A stretch of DNA of 64,000 nt from assembly GCF_036039175.1 (NCBI RefSeq), contig NZ_JAYXKP010000002.1:219895-283894 (forward strand), read 5' to 3'. Source of the DNA: Marinilactibacillus sp036039175. Lineage in GTDB: Bacteria; Bacillota; Bacilli; Lactobacillales; Carnobacteriaceae_A. Every line of letters starts with the position of its first letter. The stretch's first letter is position 1. Under the pieces are notes generated by a model. It did no database searches and had not been told where the DNA came from. It saw nothing but the letters and a program-made list of their open reading frames with translations. The position numbers were made by a program, and so were the translations under genes. Positions 42,968 to 51,050 of the stretch are shown here, in pieces.

Positions 42968-43097
42968 TTGATTCACTCCCATTTTTTTACTTAATAACTC
43001 GTTTATTGTTTTTGTAGGCATAATGAACTAAATATTATATGATGGTTCATGAGAAACCAAAAGTTACGCTTATTACACACTATTTAAAGGAGGTTCT

Positions 43098-44126
43098 ATG
43101 GTTCATTTAATTACAGTATTTTTTATAGCACTTTTTATCATAGCATATATACAAGATCGCCGAAAAGTTTTAAATGGATTTTTCCTGACACTCGCTTTAA
43201 TTAGTGTCATGGGATCACTCGCTTATGAAACAGTTCAAAATCCTGGAACGTTTATCACCTATATTTTCGTGTTTTTATTCGGTTTGATAATTATTCTATT
43301 AGCCTTCGGAGGATTTGGTCTGATTATTTTTTCTTTTTTCAATACGGTAAAAATCTATCAAAAGGAAGGCATTCGTTTAAAAAATTCTCTATTACTTGCC
43401 GTTGGTATCGGCATACTCTTTTTGAACATCGCTAGAATTTTAAAACTAGATCAGTATATTCCTACTCAACTAGACTTCTTATTTTCTTTTGCAGGTTTCT
43501 GTGTAGCCTATCTAAGTTTCTTTTTGGTCATGTTTGGAGTCTCTTCGCTTCTTTACCAGATTTACTACCCTAAACTCGATAAAGATTATATCATTATCTT
43601 AGGTAGCGGCTTGATTGATGGTCATAAAGTACCTCCTCTACTACAAAGCAGGATCAAGAAAGGCCTCAGTTTTTACAAAGTGCAATTAGAGAAAAACAAT
43701 AAAAAAGCGTATGTGATTTTCTCAGGTGGACAAGGTGAGGATGAGCTCTTACCTGAAGCCGAAGCGATGGCAGAGTTTGCAAAAACACTTGGGCTTGAAG
43801 AAGAACAAATCATTGTCGAAGATCAGTCTAAAAACACTTATGAAAATATGAAGTTTTCTGCTGAGAAAATGGCCTCTTCTTCTAATAAAAAAGCTGTATT
43901 CGTGACCAATAACTATCACTTACTGAGAGCCGGTATCTATGCTAAAAGAGCCAATATAGATGCTGACGGAATAGGTGCAAGAACCGCCTTTTATTATATT
44001 CCCAATGCATTTATTAGAGAATTCATCGCCTTTATGAATCTTTACCGTAAGTATCATCTGATTGTTCTCTCTATCGGACTAGCCATAAATATTTTTTTAA
44101 CGGCTTTGCTTGTTTATTTGGATTAA
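43098..44126 (+). CDS. YdcF/ElyC-family (DUF218) membrane protein
   Basis: 342 aa. Five to six hydrophobic segments cover the first ~150 residues, then a DUF218 domain (~165-310) with IILGSGLIDGHKVPPLLQSRI, FSGGQGEDELLPEAEAMAEF, VEDQSKNTYENM and VTNNYHLLRAGIYAKR, and a C-terminal membrane helix. DUF218 proteins (ElyC, SanA) are linked to cell-envelope assembly; the enzymatic activity is unproven. ATG 43098 follows AAAGGAGG. Terminator at 44130-44170. Confidence 0.88.
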   Translation: MVHLITVFFIALFIIAYIQDRRKVLNGFFLTLALISVMGSLAYETVQNPGTFITYIFVFLFGLIIILLAFGGFGLIIFSFFNTVKIYQKEGIRLKNSLLLAVGIGILFLNIARILKLDQYIPTQLDFLFSFAGFCVAYLSFFLVMFGVSSLLYQIYYPKLDKDYIIILGSGLIDGHKVPPLLQSRIKKGLSFYKVQLEKNNKKAYVIFSGGQGEDELLPEAEAMAEFAKTLGLEEEQIIVEDQSKNTYENMKFSAEKMASSSNKKAVFVTNNYHLLRAGIYAKRANIDADGIGARTAFYYIPNAFIREFIAFMNLYRKYHLIVLSIGLAINIFLTALLVYLD

Positions 44127-44129
44127 ATG

Positions 44130-44170
44130 AAAACACGACAAACTCGTTAAGGAGTTTGTCGTGTTTTTTG
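44130..44170. terminator. Bidirectional terminator
   Basis: Perfect 16-bp arms (44130-44145 and 44152-44167, core CACGACAAACTC) with a 6-nt loop, between convergent ydcF-like and gltS-like genes. Confidence 0.9.
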
Positions 44171-44176
44171 TAGTGC

Positions 44177-45619
44177 TTATTTAGATTTTTTCGACCCTTT
44201 TTTTTCCTGATCCTTTTTCGGTCCAAAGTATACCAAACCGAATATCAAAAAGGCTGAAGTGACAATGATAGAAATAATCAAGAAAACCACTGGTCCGAAT
44301 TGATAAATAAATGGTAGTGATGCTGCGGTAACTAACCCGCCACCTACGAAAGGTTCAAACAGAATCTGTTTATATCCAAATCCTTCAAGTGCTGGTGTCT
44401 GATGTTTAGGATCTGCAACTTTCATTAACAGCAATCCTGTTGCCGTCATACCTGTAGCTTGTCCAAAGTCTCCAAGCCCTCTTTCAAACCAGTTATCTGG
44501 AATCATTTTAGGTCCAAGATACAAGAATGCAAAGACGTTCCAGACAATCGCTACAATTGAAATCAGTAGGAATGGAATGAAATTGTCTCCGATAACTTCT
44601 AATGATAGTGTTGCTAGTGCAGATACGAGTAAAATATCTAAAGCGAACCCAGAAATTTTACTGATCAAGTTCTGGTCGATGTACATATGGATATTCATCT
44701 TATCGAAGAATAATTGAATCAGCATACCACCAATCATAGCTAGTGGGAATAATGGCATGTACGGGAACAAATAAACATCTGTCCAAGCGCCCCAAGTATA
44801 GGCTTCTAGTAGAATCAAACCTTGTTGTAAAACATAACCAAAAGCAATCGCAGCGGCTATCAATGAAAAGTGGAAAGCTAATGGTTCAATGGCTTTCGCT
44901 TCTTTAACCGTAGGTTCCATATCATACCCATAAGACTCACCCAATTGTTCTTTTTCTTCATCTGTGAAATCTGTATCTCCACCTACATATTTCGCTGTAC
45001 CTCTTCTATAGGCGATATTGATCAAGATAATTCCAACGAGGACACCGACTAAGATACCGATCGTAGCCAGTCCTAGTGCTAAGTCTGCACCTTCTGCAAA
45101 TCCAAGAGTAGCAAAGGTATCTGCTAAACCAGCAGCTGTACCGTGTCCACCTACGAAACTAATTTCAATCAATGCACCTGCTAAGGGACTCATTCCAAAA
45201 AACGGTGTCAAAACGAATATGGTTAGCAGTAATCCTACGACATACTGCCCCCAAGAAACAGCTTGTCCCATAACGATTTGAGGGCCAGCAGTCTTCCAGA
45301 TTTTTTTAACGCTTGGTACAGTTTTTCCTAAGAATAATGCCGCAAACACAATATTGATAAACATACCCGGGAGTGGTCTCCATACTTCAAGAATAAATTC
45401 TGGAACCAATCCATTATAGAAAAAATTCCCTTCATCTAAAAATATGGAAGTCACTCTTCCTAAAGCATCGGGTCCTAATAGTAGTGCTAGAAATCCTGCA
45501 ATAATTGAACTCGGTAAAAATAAATTGCGTAACCATTTTGCATGGATTCTAACGTACTTTCCTAATATCAGGAAAATCCCGATCATTACAAAACTAAATC
45601 CGATCATATTTGGTGTCAT
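44177..45619 (-). CDS. GltS-type sodium:glutamate symporter
   Basis: Membrane carrier of 480 aa with about 12 hydrophobic segments in two inverted halves. The family landmark GGHGTAAGLADTF is in the first half. The loop between the halves (~205-245) is charged, and the C-terminus ends in KKDQEKKGSKKSK. It is longer than the ~400-aa E. coli GltS because of the central loop and the extra C-terminal segment. Imports glutamate or a related anion with Na+; sodium coupling fits a marine or alkaliphilic habit (inference). Own promoter at 45664-45692. Confidence 0.85.
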   Translation of the reverse strand: MTPNMIGFSFVMIGIFLILGKYVRIHAKWLRNLFLPSSIIAGFLALLLGPDALGRVTSIFLDEGNFFYNGLVPEFILEVWRPLPGMFINIVFAALFLGKTVPSVKKIWKTAGPQIVMGQAVSWGQYVVGLLLTIFVLTPFFGMSPLAGALIEISFVGGHGTAAGLADTFATLGFAEGADLALGLATIGILVGVLVGIILINIAYRRGTAKYVGGDTDFTDEEKEQLGESYGYDMEPTVKEAKAIEPLAFHFSLIAAAIAFGYVLQQGLILLEAYTWGAWTDVYLFPYMPLFPLAMIGGMLIQLFFDKMNIHMYIDQNLISKISGFALDILLVSALATLSLEVIGDNFIPFLLISIVAIVWNVFAFLYLGPKMIPDNWFERGLGDFGQATGMTATGLLLMKVADPKHQTPALEGFGYKQILFEPFVGGGLVTAASLPFIYQFGPVVFLIISIIVTSAFLIFGLVYFGPKKDQEKKGSKKSK

Positions 45620-45663
45620 AAACCTTCTCCTTTTCCCTAATCCGATTTTTGGGCTATCCTACT

Positions 45664-45692
45664 AGTATACCGCCTTAAAGCCAATCAAGCAA
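45664..45692 (-). promoter_or_regulatory. Sigma-A promoter of the gltS-like gene
   Basis: Minus strand TTGCTT (45692-45687), 17-bp spacer, TATACT (45669-45664), ~45 nt before the ATG and its AAGGAG. Confidence 0.65.
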
Positions 45693-45904
45693 TCGTTCAT
45701 AGTATGATTACGCTTGCTCTTTCTTTAAACTATAAAGTATCGCAAATAAAATACAAAACAAAAGAAATCGGTACTATAATACAATTTACAATACGAAAAA
45801 AACGTGAATTTTTATCAGTTATTCTTTTAAACTTGTCTTATATGATGAGGATTATTTGTGTATACTGACATCAAGAAGTATCATCCAAAGAAAGAGGTTT
45901 TTTC

Positions 45905-46111
45905 ATGAATCCAATCACTGATTTCTTTATTAGACATATTCGATTTATTATTATACCTACGATTGTTATTGGCTTTGTTACAGTTTTCTGGATTATTATA
46001 AATGGATTAATTGATGATTTTTTTGGTACTTCGATTTTTTTAATCTTTTTTGCGTCAATAATGTTCATCAAAGATTTTATTAAACAGCGTAAAAATCGAA
46101 AAATAAGGTAG
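45905..46111 (+). CDS. Hypothetical two-helix membrane protein
   Basis: 68 aa; two hydrophobic helices (~11-33 and ~38-57) and a basic C-terminal tail (KQRKNRKIR). ATG 45905 is preceded by GAGG with 7-nt spacing. Unrecognised; the length and composition suggest a genuine small membrane protein, but a chance ORF in AT-rich DNA cannot be excluded. Confidence 0.55.
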   Translation: MNPITDFFIRHIRFIIIPTIVIGFVTVFWIIINGLIDDFFGTSIFLIFFASIMFIKDFIKQRKNRKIR

Positions 46112-46172
46112 TTGTCTGGCTATACACCTTTCACTCGTGAACATTTACTTTATTTTAAATAAGAGGTGACCT

Positions 46173-46760
46173 ATGTCCATTTCAGATATCAAAAGAATTG
46201 TGAATTCTCAAAAGATGTATGACGATACCCATAAAAATATTGAAGAAGCTAGAAAATCTGCGATCAAATTATGCCGTAGCTACAATAAACTAGTTAACGA
46301 CGATAGTGTCTATGATCAAACTATTCTAGAGCAACTCTTAGGTCATATCGGTAAACAAGCTTTTATCGAATCGAACTTCAGATGTGAATTTGGATTCAAT
46401 ATTTATATAGGCGATAACGTTTATATCAATCACGATATGATTATTTTAGATTGTAACGAAGTCCGTATCGGTAACGATGTTTATATTGGACCTAGGGTTG
46501 GAATTTACACGGGAAATCACGCTGAAGACCCTATTGAACGGGCTGACGGTGGAGTCTATGCTAAACCGGTTACTATTGGAGACAAAGTCTGGCTCTGCGG
46601 CGATGTAAAAATCGCTCAAGATGTAACAATTGGAGAAAATTCCATTATTGGAATGGGTAGCGTTGTGTTAAACGATATTCCGCCAAATGTTCTTGCTGCA
46701 GGCAATCCTTGCAAAGTAATCAGACCCATAAAAGAATCAGATGTTAGATGGCATAAATAG
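46173..46760 (+). CDS. Sugar O-acetyltransferase (maltose/galactoside type, LbH fold)
   Basis: 195-aa hexapeptide-repeat acetyltransferase. The N-terminal Mac domain (~5-60) precedes a left-handed beta-helix (~75-185) with repeating I-G-x-x units, the catalytic-type His in TGNHAEDPIER and the ending GNPCKVIRPI. Transfers acetyl from acetyl-CoA to a sugar hydroxyl, probably a detoxifying or wall-sugar reaction; the acceptor is unknown. ATG 46173 follows AAGAGGTG. Terminator at 46774-46818. Confidence 0.9.
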   Translation: MSISDIKRIVNSQKMYDDTHKNIEEARKSAIKLCRSYNKLVNDDSVYDQTILEQLLGHIGKQAFIESNFRCEFGFNIYIGDNVYINHDMIILDCNEVRIGNDVYIGPRVGIYTGNHAEDPIERADGGVYAKPVTIGDKVWLCGDVKIAQDVTIGENSIIGMGSVVLNDIPPNVLAAGNPCKVIRPIKESDVRWHK

Positions 46761-46773
46761 ACTACAGTTAAAC

Positions 46774-46818
46774 AGAAACAGCTTCCCCCAGTATGCATGG
46801 GAGAAGCTGTTTCTTTGT
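46774..46818. terminator. Terminator after acetyltransferase
   Basis: AGAAACAGCTTC (46774-46785) pairs with GAAGCTGTTTCT (46803-46814), with inner CCC/GGG. Shared with the convergent membrane gene. Confidence 0.85.
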
Positions 46819-46831
46819 CTTTAAAAACGTA

Positions 46832-47248
46832 TTAATTAAATCCATAGAAAAATAACATAAATGGATAGTACCCCATGATACCTATAGCAATTAGTAAGAT
46901 AGATGGGGCTATTAGTGCAATAGACTTAGTTAATTTCGAAAAATGAGATTGTTTCATGATCCATTTTCCAAATAATACCACGGCTGTCCCTATTAGTGGA
47001 ATGGAAAGTAATAGATAGGAAAGAGCCAATCCTTCAAAGTAAAATCCCCTTGATACAGTCTGTTCAGAAATGATGTCATAAAAAAACATCGGAAATCCTA
47101 CATAAAATAAAACGAAACTGAAACTAACCACGATTGAATAGATACGAAATATCGTTTTGTACTTGGTAGGCACATTGAGGCTAAAAGAAATGATCATATG
47201 TAATACGGCGATTATGATTACTGCTGGAACTTCTAATAAAAATGGCAT
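46832..47248 (-). CDS. Hypothetical four-helix membrane protein
   Basis: 138 aa with four hydrophobic segments (~6-24, 34-54, 70-90, 106-130) and few loops. ATG 47248 follows AAGGAG. No family recognised. Stands alone between convergent/divergent neighbours, immediately upstream (divergent) of the five-paralogue array. Confidence 0.65.
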   Translation of the reverse strand: MPFLLEVPAVIIIAVLHMIISFSLNVPTKYKTIFRIYSIVVSFSFVLFYVGFPMFFYDIISEQTVSRGFYFEGLALSYLLLSIPLIGTAVVLFGKWIMKQSHFSKLTKSIALIAPSILLIAIGIMGYYPFMLFFYGFN

Positions 47249-47457
47249 ATATACTCTCCTTATTTGTTTGGTCTTATTATAACCTATCTCTTTGAAATAG
47301 TTCAGAAAAATATACAGGATTGGGTCCTATTCTTTCAAATTAGAATCATTATTTTTATCAACTGATTAAAGGTTCAAATAATCTTAAAATGATTTTATAA
47401 ATACGATTTCATTTCTGCTTTAGTTATGGTACTTTTATTCAAAGGAGTTGTTTAATT

Positions 47458-47886
47458 ATGAGTGTCACTATCAAGAGAAGTGTTGGAGCATTTAGCGCGA
47501 TGAGTAATATTACAGTTGAGATGAACGATGTTGCTTTGGAAAAGCTTGCGCCAGGAGAATCTGTTACCTTCGAAATCCCGAAAGAAAAAGAATCTATCAA
47601 AATCAGCACTGCTTTTACGAGTAAAACATTTGGTGTAGAAGACGGAGAAACATTTGAAATAGTAAGAAATAATTTGATGTGGTCAGTTAGATTCTTAATC
47701 TGTATAGCTATAGTTGCTACTGCTTTAATCCCCTTATTTGGTGATTTCTCAATCATCCATCCAACTATTTATTTTCAACTTTTATTTATCTTAGGACTGG
47801 CTATTTTTGATATGTTTGTTCCAAAGTATTTAATTAGGAGCACGTCAGATATGTCTGAAAAAGAGCAACACTGGAATAGTTATTAA
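47458..47886 (+). CDS. Paralogue array member A: N-terminal beta domain plus membrane hairpin
   Basis: First of five related genes. 142 aa: N-terminal ~70 residues (MSVTIKRSVGAFSAMSNITV start; EKLAPGESVTFEIP; VEDGETFEIVR) look like a small beta-sandwich similar in layout to PEGA-type domains, then two membrane helices (~76-97 and ~106-126) and a polar tail. It is the most divergent member (no TG-x-x-GS motif). ATG 47458 follows AAGGAG. No known function. The 21-nt gap to member B indicates an operon. Confidence 0.75.
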   Translation: MSVTIKRSVGAFSAMSNITVEMNDVALEKLAPGESVTFEIPKEKESIKISTAFTSKTFGVEDGETFEIVRNNLMWSVRFLICIAIVATALIPLFGDFSIIHPTIYFQLLFILGLAIFDMFVPKYLIRSTSDMSEKEQHWNSY

Positions 47887-47906
47887 TAATGATGGAGGTA
47901 GATTAA

Positions 47907-48296
47907 ATGAGTATCAAAGTATATAGAAATACTGGCTTAATGGGTTCTGCCATGAAGTTGAAACTTAAAATAAACGAGAATTTTATAGAGAAAATCAAAC
48001 CCCAAGAAGTATTGACAATCCAAATCCCCAGAGAACAAGTTACCTTTGGACTCAAAATCTTTCTTGAAAAGAAAAAAGATATTATAGTAAAAAATGGCGA
48101 TGAGATTGTTATCACTCCGAAAAAGTACACAACTTATTTTTCCTGGTCCATAACGATTTTTACTTTCTTGTCTATAATTTTATTTAGTGCCCCTGTTAGA
48201 TGGATTATACTTTTGCTTGTTTTCTTTTGTGGTGTTAGCATTCCCTATTTTTATGGGACTTATAATTTAACCGTAAATGGAGAATGTAAAACTTAG
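47907..48296 (+). CDS. Paralogue array member B
   Basis: 129 aa. N-terminal domain with MSIKVYRNTGLMGSAMKLKL, IEKIKPQEVLTIQIP and VKNGDEIVI, the shared pattern of the array, followed by two membrane helices (~77-97, 99-118) and a short tail (TYNLTVNGE). ATG 47907 follows TGGAGG. Function unknown. The repeated pattern TG-[LF]-[ML]-GS near residue 10 links it to members D and E. Confidence 0.75.
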   Translation: MSIKVYRNTGLMGSAMKLKLKINENFIEKIKPQEVLTIQIPREQVTFGLKIFLEKKKDIIVKNGDEIVITPKKYTTYFSWSITIFTFLSIILFSAPVRWIILLLVFFCGVSIPYFYGTYNLTVNGECKT

Positions 48297-48328
48297 ATTT
48301 ATAATAAAAATAAATTGGGAGGCTAAAA

Positions 48329-48712
48329 GTGAGTATTACAATACATAGAAAGACTAAAACTCCGGGTTCTTCTTTCCTATTAAAACTTGAAATCAATAAT
48401 CAACAGATTGAGAAAATACGTCCAAACCAAATGATTGAGCTTGATATTCCGGGACAAACCGCTACAGTTGCACTCAAGCAATTTGCTGTTAGGAACAAAC
48501 CAATCACTATAGGAAATGATGATTTCTTAGAAATTACAGTGAAACCCAGTTTCAACTATTACTATTGGACATTGATTGTATCTTTCACCACTTTATTTTT
48601 TATTCTTAGTCTTAAATGGAGATTGATTTTAATCTTTTTTTTGTTACTTCAATCTTTAATAGTAGGATTTTTTTATAATTTTTACGAGTTGAAGATCATA
48701 AAAAAGCTTTGA
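48329..48712 (+). CDS. Paralogue array member C
   Basis: 127 aa. Starts MSITIHRKTKTPGSSFLLKL; IEKIRPNQMIELDIPGQTA and IGNDDFLEI follow, then two membrane helices (~78-95, ~98-118). GTG start at 48329 behind GGGAGG. Function unknown. Same nucleotide context around the start (GGAGGxxxxAAGTGAGTATTAC) as member D, so starts of C and D were probably duplicated together. Confidence 0.75.
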   Translation: MSITIHRKTKTPGSSFLLKLEINNQQIEKIRPNQMIELDIPGQTATVALKQFAVRNKPITIGNDDFLEITVKPSFNYYYWTLIVSFTTLFFILSLKWRLILIFFLLLQSLIVGFFYNFYELKIIKKL

Positions 48713-48752
48713 AATGAATAAGTTCTATACTAAATTTTTGGAGGAAGTATAA

Positions 48753-49130
48753 GTGAGTATTACGATACATAGAAACACTGGACTCATGGGTTCAGGTGGA
48801 TTAATGAAAATCAAGGTCAATGATAAAATAGAAAAACTCAAACTGGATAAACCGAACATCATCCATATAGAAGAAAACACAGCTACAATTGAATTAAAGG
48901 AATTGGGTACTCAAAGACAGATAGTCAATGTCAAAGACGGGGCTACGTTAGAAATTGTTACAAGAAAGTGGTACACACCTTTGATTTTTTCTATCATTAC
49001 ATTGATTATCATATTTAATTCTACATTTGGTGTAAGCAATTTTTGGAAATTCCTTCTGATTGTTATACCCGCTTTTTTCATTATGAACTATCTTTTCCCA
49101 CCTTACAAATTATCCATTATTGAGGAGTAA
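48753..49130 (+). CDS. Paralogue array member D
   Basis: 125 aa. MSITIHRNTGLMGSGGLMKI, then ENTATIELKELGTQRQIVNV and VKDGATLEIVTRKW, then two membrane helices (~75-92, ~96-115). GTG 48753 behind GGAGGAAG. Closest to member E in the N-terminal domain. Function unknown; 42 bp before the metallophosphoesterase, likely same transcript. Confidence 0.75.
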   Translation: MSITIHRNTGLMGSGGLMKIKVNDKIEKLKLDKPNIIHIEENTATIELKELGTQRQIVNVKDGATLEIVTRKWYTPLIFSIITLIIIFNSTFGVSNFWKFLLIVIPAFFIMNYLFPPYKLSIIEE

Positions 49131-49172
49131 CTCATACAATATTTTATCTGTTCTATAATTGGAGGAGTACGA

Positions 49173-49994
49173 ATGATTAAACGTCTCAAAAAACATAGAA
49201 TTCTAAGCTTTATTCTTTTCATGATTCCACTGCTAGTATTATGGATCATATGGGGTAACACACATATTGAAACAAAGTGGTATCAGTTAATGGATGATGA
49301 ACTACCAAATGATTTCGATAACTATACAATTGCTCAAGTATCTGATCTACACAATAAAAATTGGGGAAATAAACTGATCAGTGAATTAGAAACGGTCTAT
49401 CCAGATATCATTGTAGTCACTGGAGACCTGATTGATTCAAGAAACACCGATGTTCCTGTTGCCGTTGAATTTATCGAGAGAGCTGCTCAGATTGCACCTG
49501 TCTATTTCGTTACGGGTAATCACGAGGCCAGAAGTGATCAGTACGAAGAACTGATTGAGGCTATTAATCAAACGGTCATACTCATGGATAATCGAAGATT
49601 CACCTTATCTTCCGGAGTTAGTGAGCTAACCCTTTTAGGAATAGAAGATCCTTCTTTTCCAGGAGCAGACCCAGAAAATGAGCTAGAAAACCTTACAGAA
49701 GATGTCGAAGGATTTAAAATTCTTCTATCTCATCGCCCTGAACTGTTTAATTTATACGTTAATCAAGATATCGACCTAGTCTTCAGCGGTCATGCTCATG
49801 GCGGTCAATTTAGAATTCCGTTCATCGGTGGTCTCATCGCTCCAAACCAAGGGCTTTTCCCAAAATATACTGAGGGTATTTATTCTGAAGAAGATACGAA
49901 TATGATTGTTAGTAGAGGGCTTGGAAATAGCTTGTTCCCTTTTAGAGTCAACAATAAACCAGAACTCATTTTTCTAAGATTTTCAACGAATTAA
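49173..49994 (+). CDS. Membrane-anchored metallophosphoesterase (YkuE/YaeI-like)
   Basis: 273 aa with an N-terminal membrane anchor (~10-30) and a calcineurin-like phosphoesterase domain outside the membrane or at its face. All dimetal motifs are present: VSDLHNK (D-x-H), VTGDLIDSR (GD), GNHEARS (GNH), LLSHRPE and FSGHAHGGQFRIP (GHxHGGQ). Relatives act on lipid-linked pyrophosphates such as UDP-diacylglucosamine or undecaprenyl-type substrates, but the true one is unknown here. ATG 49173 follows TGGAGGAG. It lies inside the paralogue array, suggesting an envelope role for the set (inference). Confidence 0.9.
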   Translation: MIKRLKKHRILSFILFMIPLLVLWIIWGNTHIETKWYQLMDDELPNDFDNYTIAQVSDLHNKNWGNKLISELETVYPDIIVVTGDLIDSRNTDVPVAVEFIERAAQIAPVYFVTGNHEARSDQYEELIEAINQTVILMDNRRFTLSSGVSELTLLGIEDPSFPGADPENELENLTEDVEGFKILLSHRPELFNLYVNQDIDLVFSGHAHGGQFRIPFIGGLIAPNQGLFPKYTEGIYSEEDTNMIVSRGLGNSLFPFRVNNKPELIFLRFSTN

Positions 49995-50021
49995 TTAATG
50001 AGACATTTGAGGAGTAATCTT

Positions 50022-50381
50022 ATGAATTCAAAAATGGTTAAAAAAATCAGTTTGTTAGGTTATCTATTTCCCTATATATTTCTATCAATGTATGCTGATT
50101 TTACTTTTGGGAGTATGATGATGTATCTATTCATGCTTATCGCATTCGTCTTTCTAAGTTTATTCATAACGAAAAATGATCAGAGAGAACTTATCGTAAA
50201 AGGAAATATTGTCAGCTACTGTTCTTCCGCTTTATTGATTTTAACGAGCGGAATGCTTGAAAATCAATGGTATTTCAAACCTTTCTCAGCAATGGGACTT
50301 TTATTTTTCGTAACCACTATGATGGTTTTCATTCAGTTAATGTGTATCAAACTCTATTCGAAGAAAAGAGTCCACCAATGA
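50022..50381 (+). CDS. Hypothetical four-helix membrane protein in the array
   Basis: 119 aa, nearly all hydrophobic: helices at ~9-27, 30-50, 66-82 and 90-108, basic tail (KLYSKKRVHQ). ATG 50022 (after TTGAGGAG) is chosen over the upstream ATG 49998, which has no ribosome site. It follows the phosphoesterase by 27 bp. Unrecognised. Its stop TGA overlaps the ATG of the frameshifted ORF that follows. Confidence 0.7.
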   Translation: MNSKMVKKISLLGYLFPYIFLSMYADFTFGSMMMYLFMLIAFVFLSLFITKNDQRELIVKGNIVSYCSSALLILTSGMLENQWYFKPFSAMGLLFFVTTMMVFIQLMCIKLYSKKRVHQ

Positions 50382-50544
50382 AATTTTTCTATCGTTTTTA
50401 TCTTGCGCTTGCGTGTTTTTTCTTTTTATCATTGTAAATTACTATAACGAATCAGGTCGATCTAGAGGCTCTTTTAATGGCATTTGCCTTCTAATCATGA
50501 CTTTAAGCGGGTGGTTCATGCTAATCAGCAATGATAATAAGTAG
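50378..50544 (+). pseudogene. Frameshifted small membrane-protein gene
   Basis: ATG 50378 overlaps the previous stop (ATGA) and reads a hydrophobic 19-residue peptide (MKFFYRFYLALACFFFLSL) to TAA 50435-50437. In the -1 frame, from the T-rich run at 50414-50427, the sequence continues with FIIVNYYNESGRSRGSFNG, then a second hydrophobic segment and a polar end (SNDNK) up to TAG 50542-50544. Joining the two gives a ~55-aa two-helix protein. One missing T in the homopolymer area would explain it. It may be a pseudogene, a sequencing error or a slippage-controlled gene. Confidence 0.5.
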
Positions 50545-50611
50545 CTACCTTTTGCAATTGCCGTTCAATTAAGTTTTAATGACTGTATAGTAGTCTAGAA
50601 AGGATGAGTTC

Positions 50612-51004
50612 ATGAGCGTTACGATCATAAGAAAGACCGGCCTATTGGGTTCTGGAGGATTTATTACACTCAAAATTGAAGGACAACAAGACAAAAAAGT
50701 CGCAGGTCCATCAACTGAATTGAATTTAAATAGTGACCAAGCGACAATCCAAGCAAAACTATTTGGCTCTAAAAGTAACTTACTACCTGTTAAAGATGGT
50801 CAGAAAGTTGAGATCAGTACTCGCTTTTGGACGTTAATTAGTTTGATCTTAGTTATGATTTCTTTCAGTATTTCCAGTCAAATTCTCCCTTCTGGGTATA
50901 TCTTTTTCTCCAGAATTGTATTGATAGTTATTTTTTCACTTGTTTATTTGATTTTTCCAGTCTATCGATTAAGATTACTACCTGTCATCCCAAATTCTAA
51001 TTGA
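50612..51004 (+). CDS. Paralogue array member E
   Basis: 130 aa. MSVTIIRKTGLLGSGGFITL, SDQATIQAKLFGSKSNLLPV, VKDGQKVEISTRFW, then two membrane helices (~75-94, ~98-119) and a Pro-rich end. ATG 50612 follows AAAGGATG. Most typical member of the array, separated from A-D by ~1.5 kb. It ends at the terminator 51008-51050. Function unknown. Confidence 0.75.
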   Translation: MSVTIIRKTGLLGSGGFITLKIEGQQDKKVAGPSTELNLNSDQATIQAKLFGSKSNLLPVKDGQKVEISTRFWTLISLILVMISFSISSQILPSGYIFFSRIVLIVIFSLVYLIFPVYRLRLLPVIPNSN

Positions 51005-51007
51005 CGC

Positions 51008-51050
51008 AATAAAACCATCCTGTCTTAGTATGACAGAATGGTTTTATTTG
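51008..51050. terminator. Bidirectional terminator at end of array
   Basis: AATAAAACCAT (51008-51018) pairs with 51038-51048, with inner CTGTC/GACAG. Separates array member E from the convergent lipoprotein gene. Confidence 0.88.
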
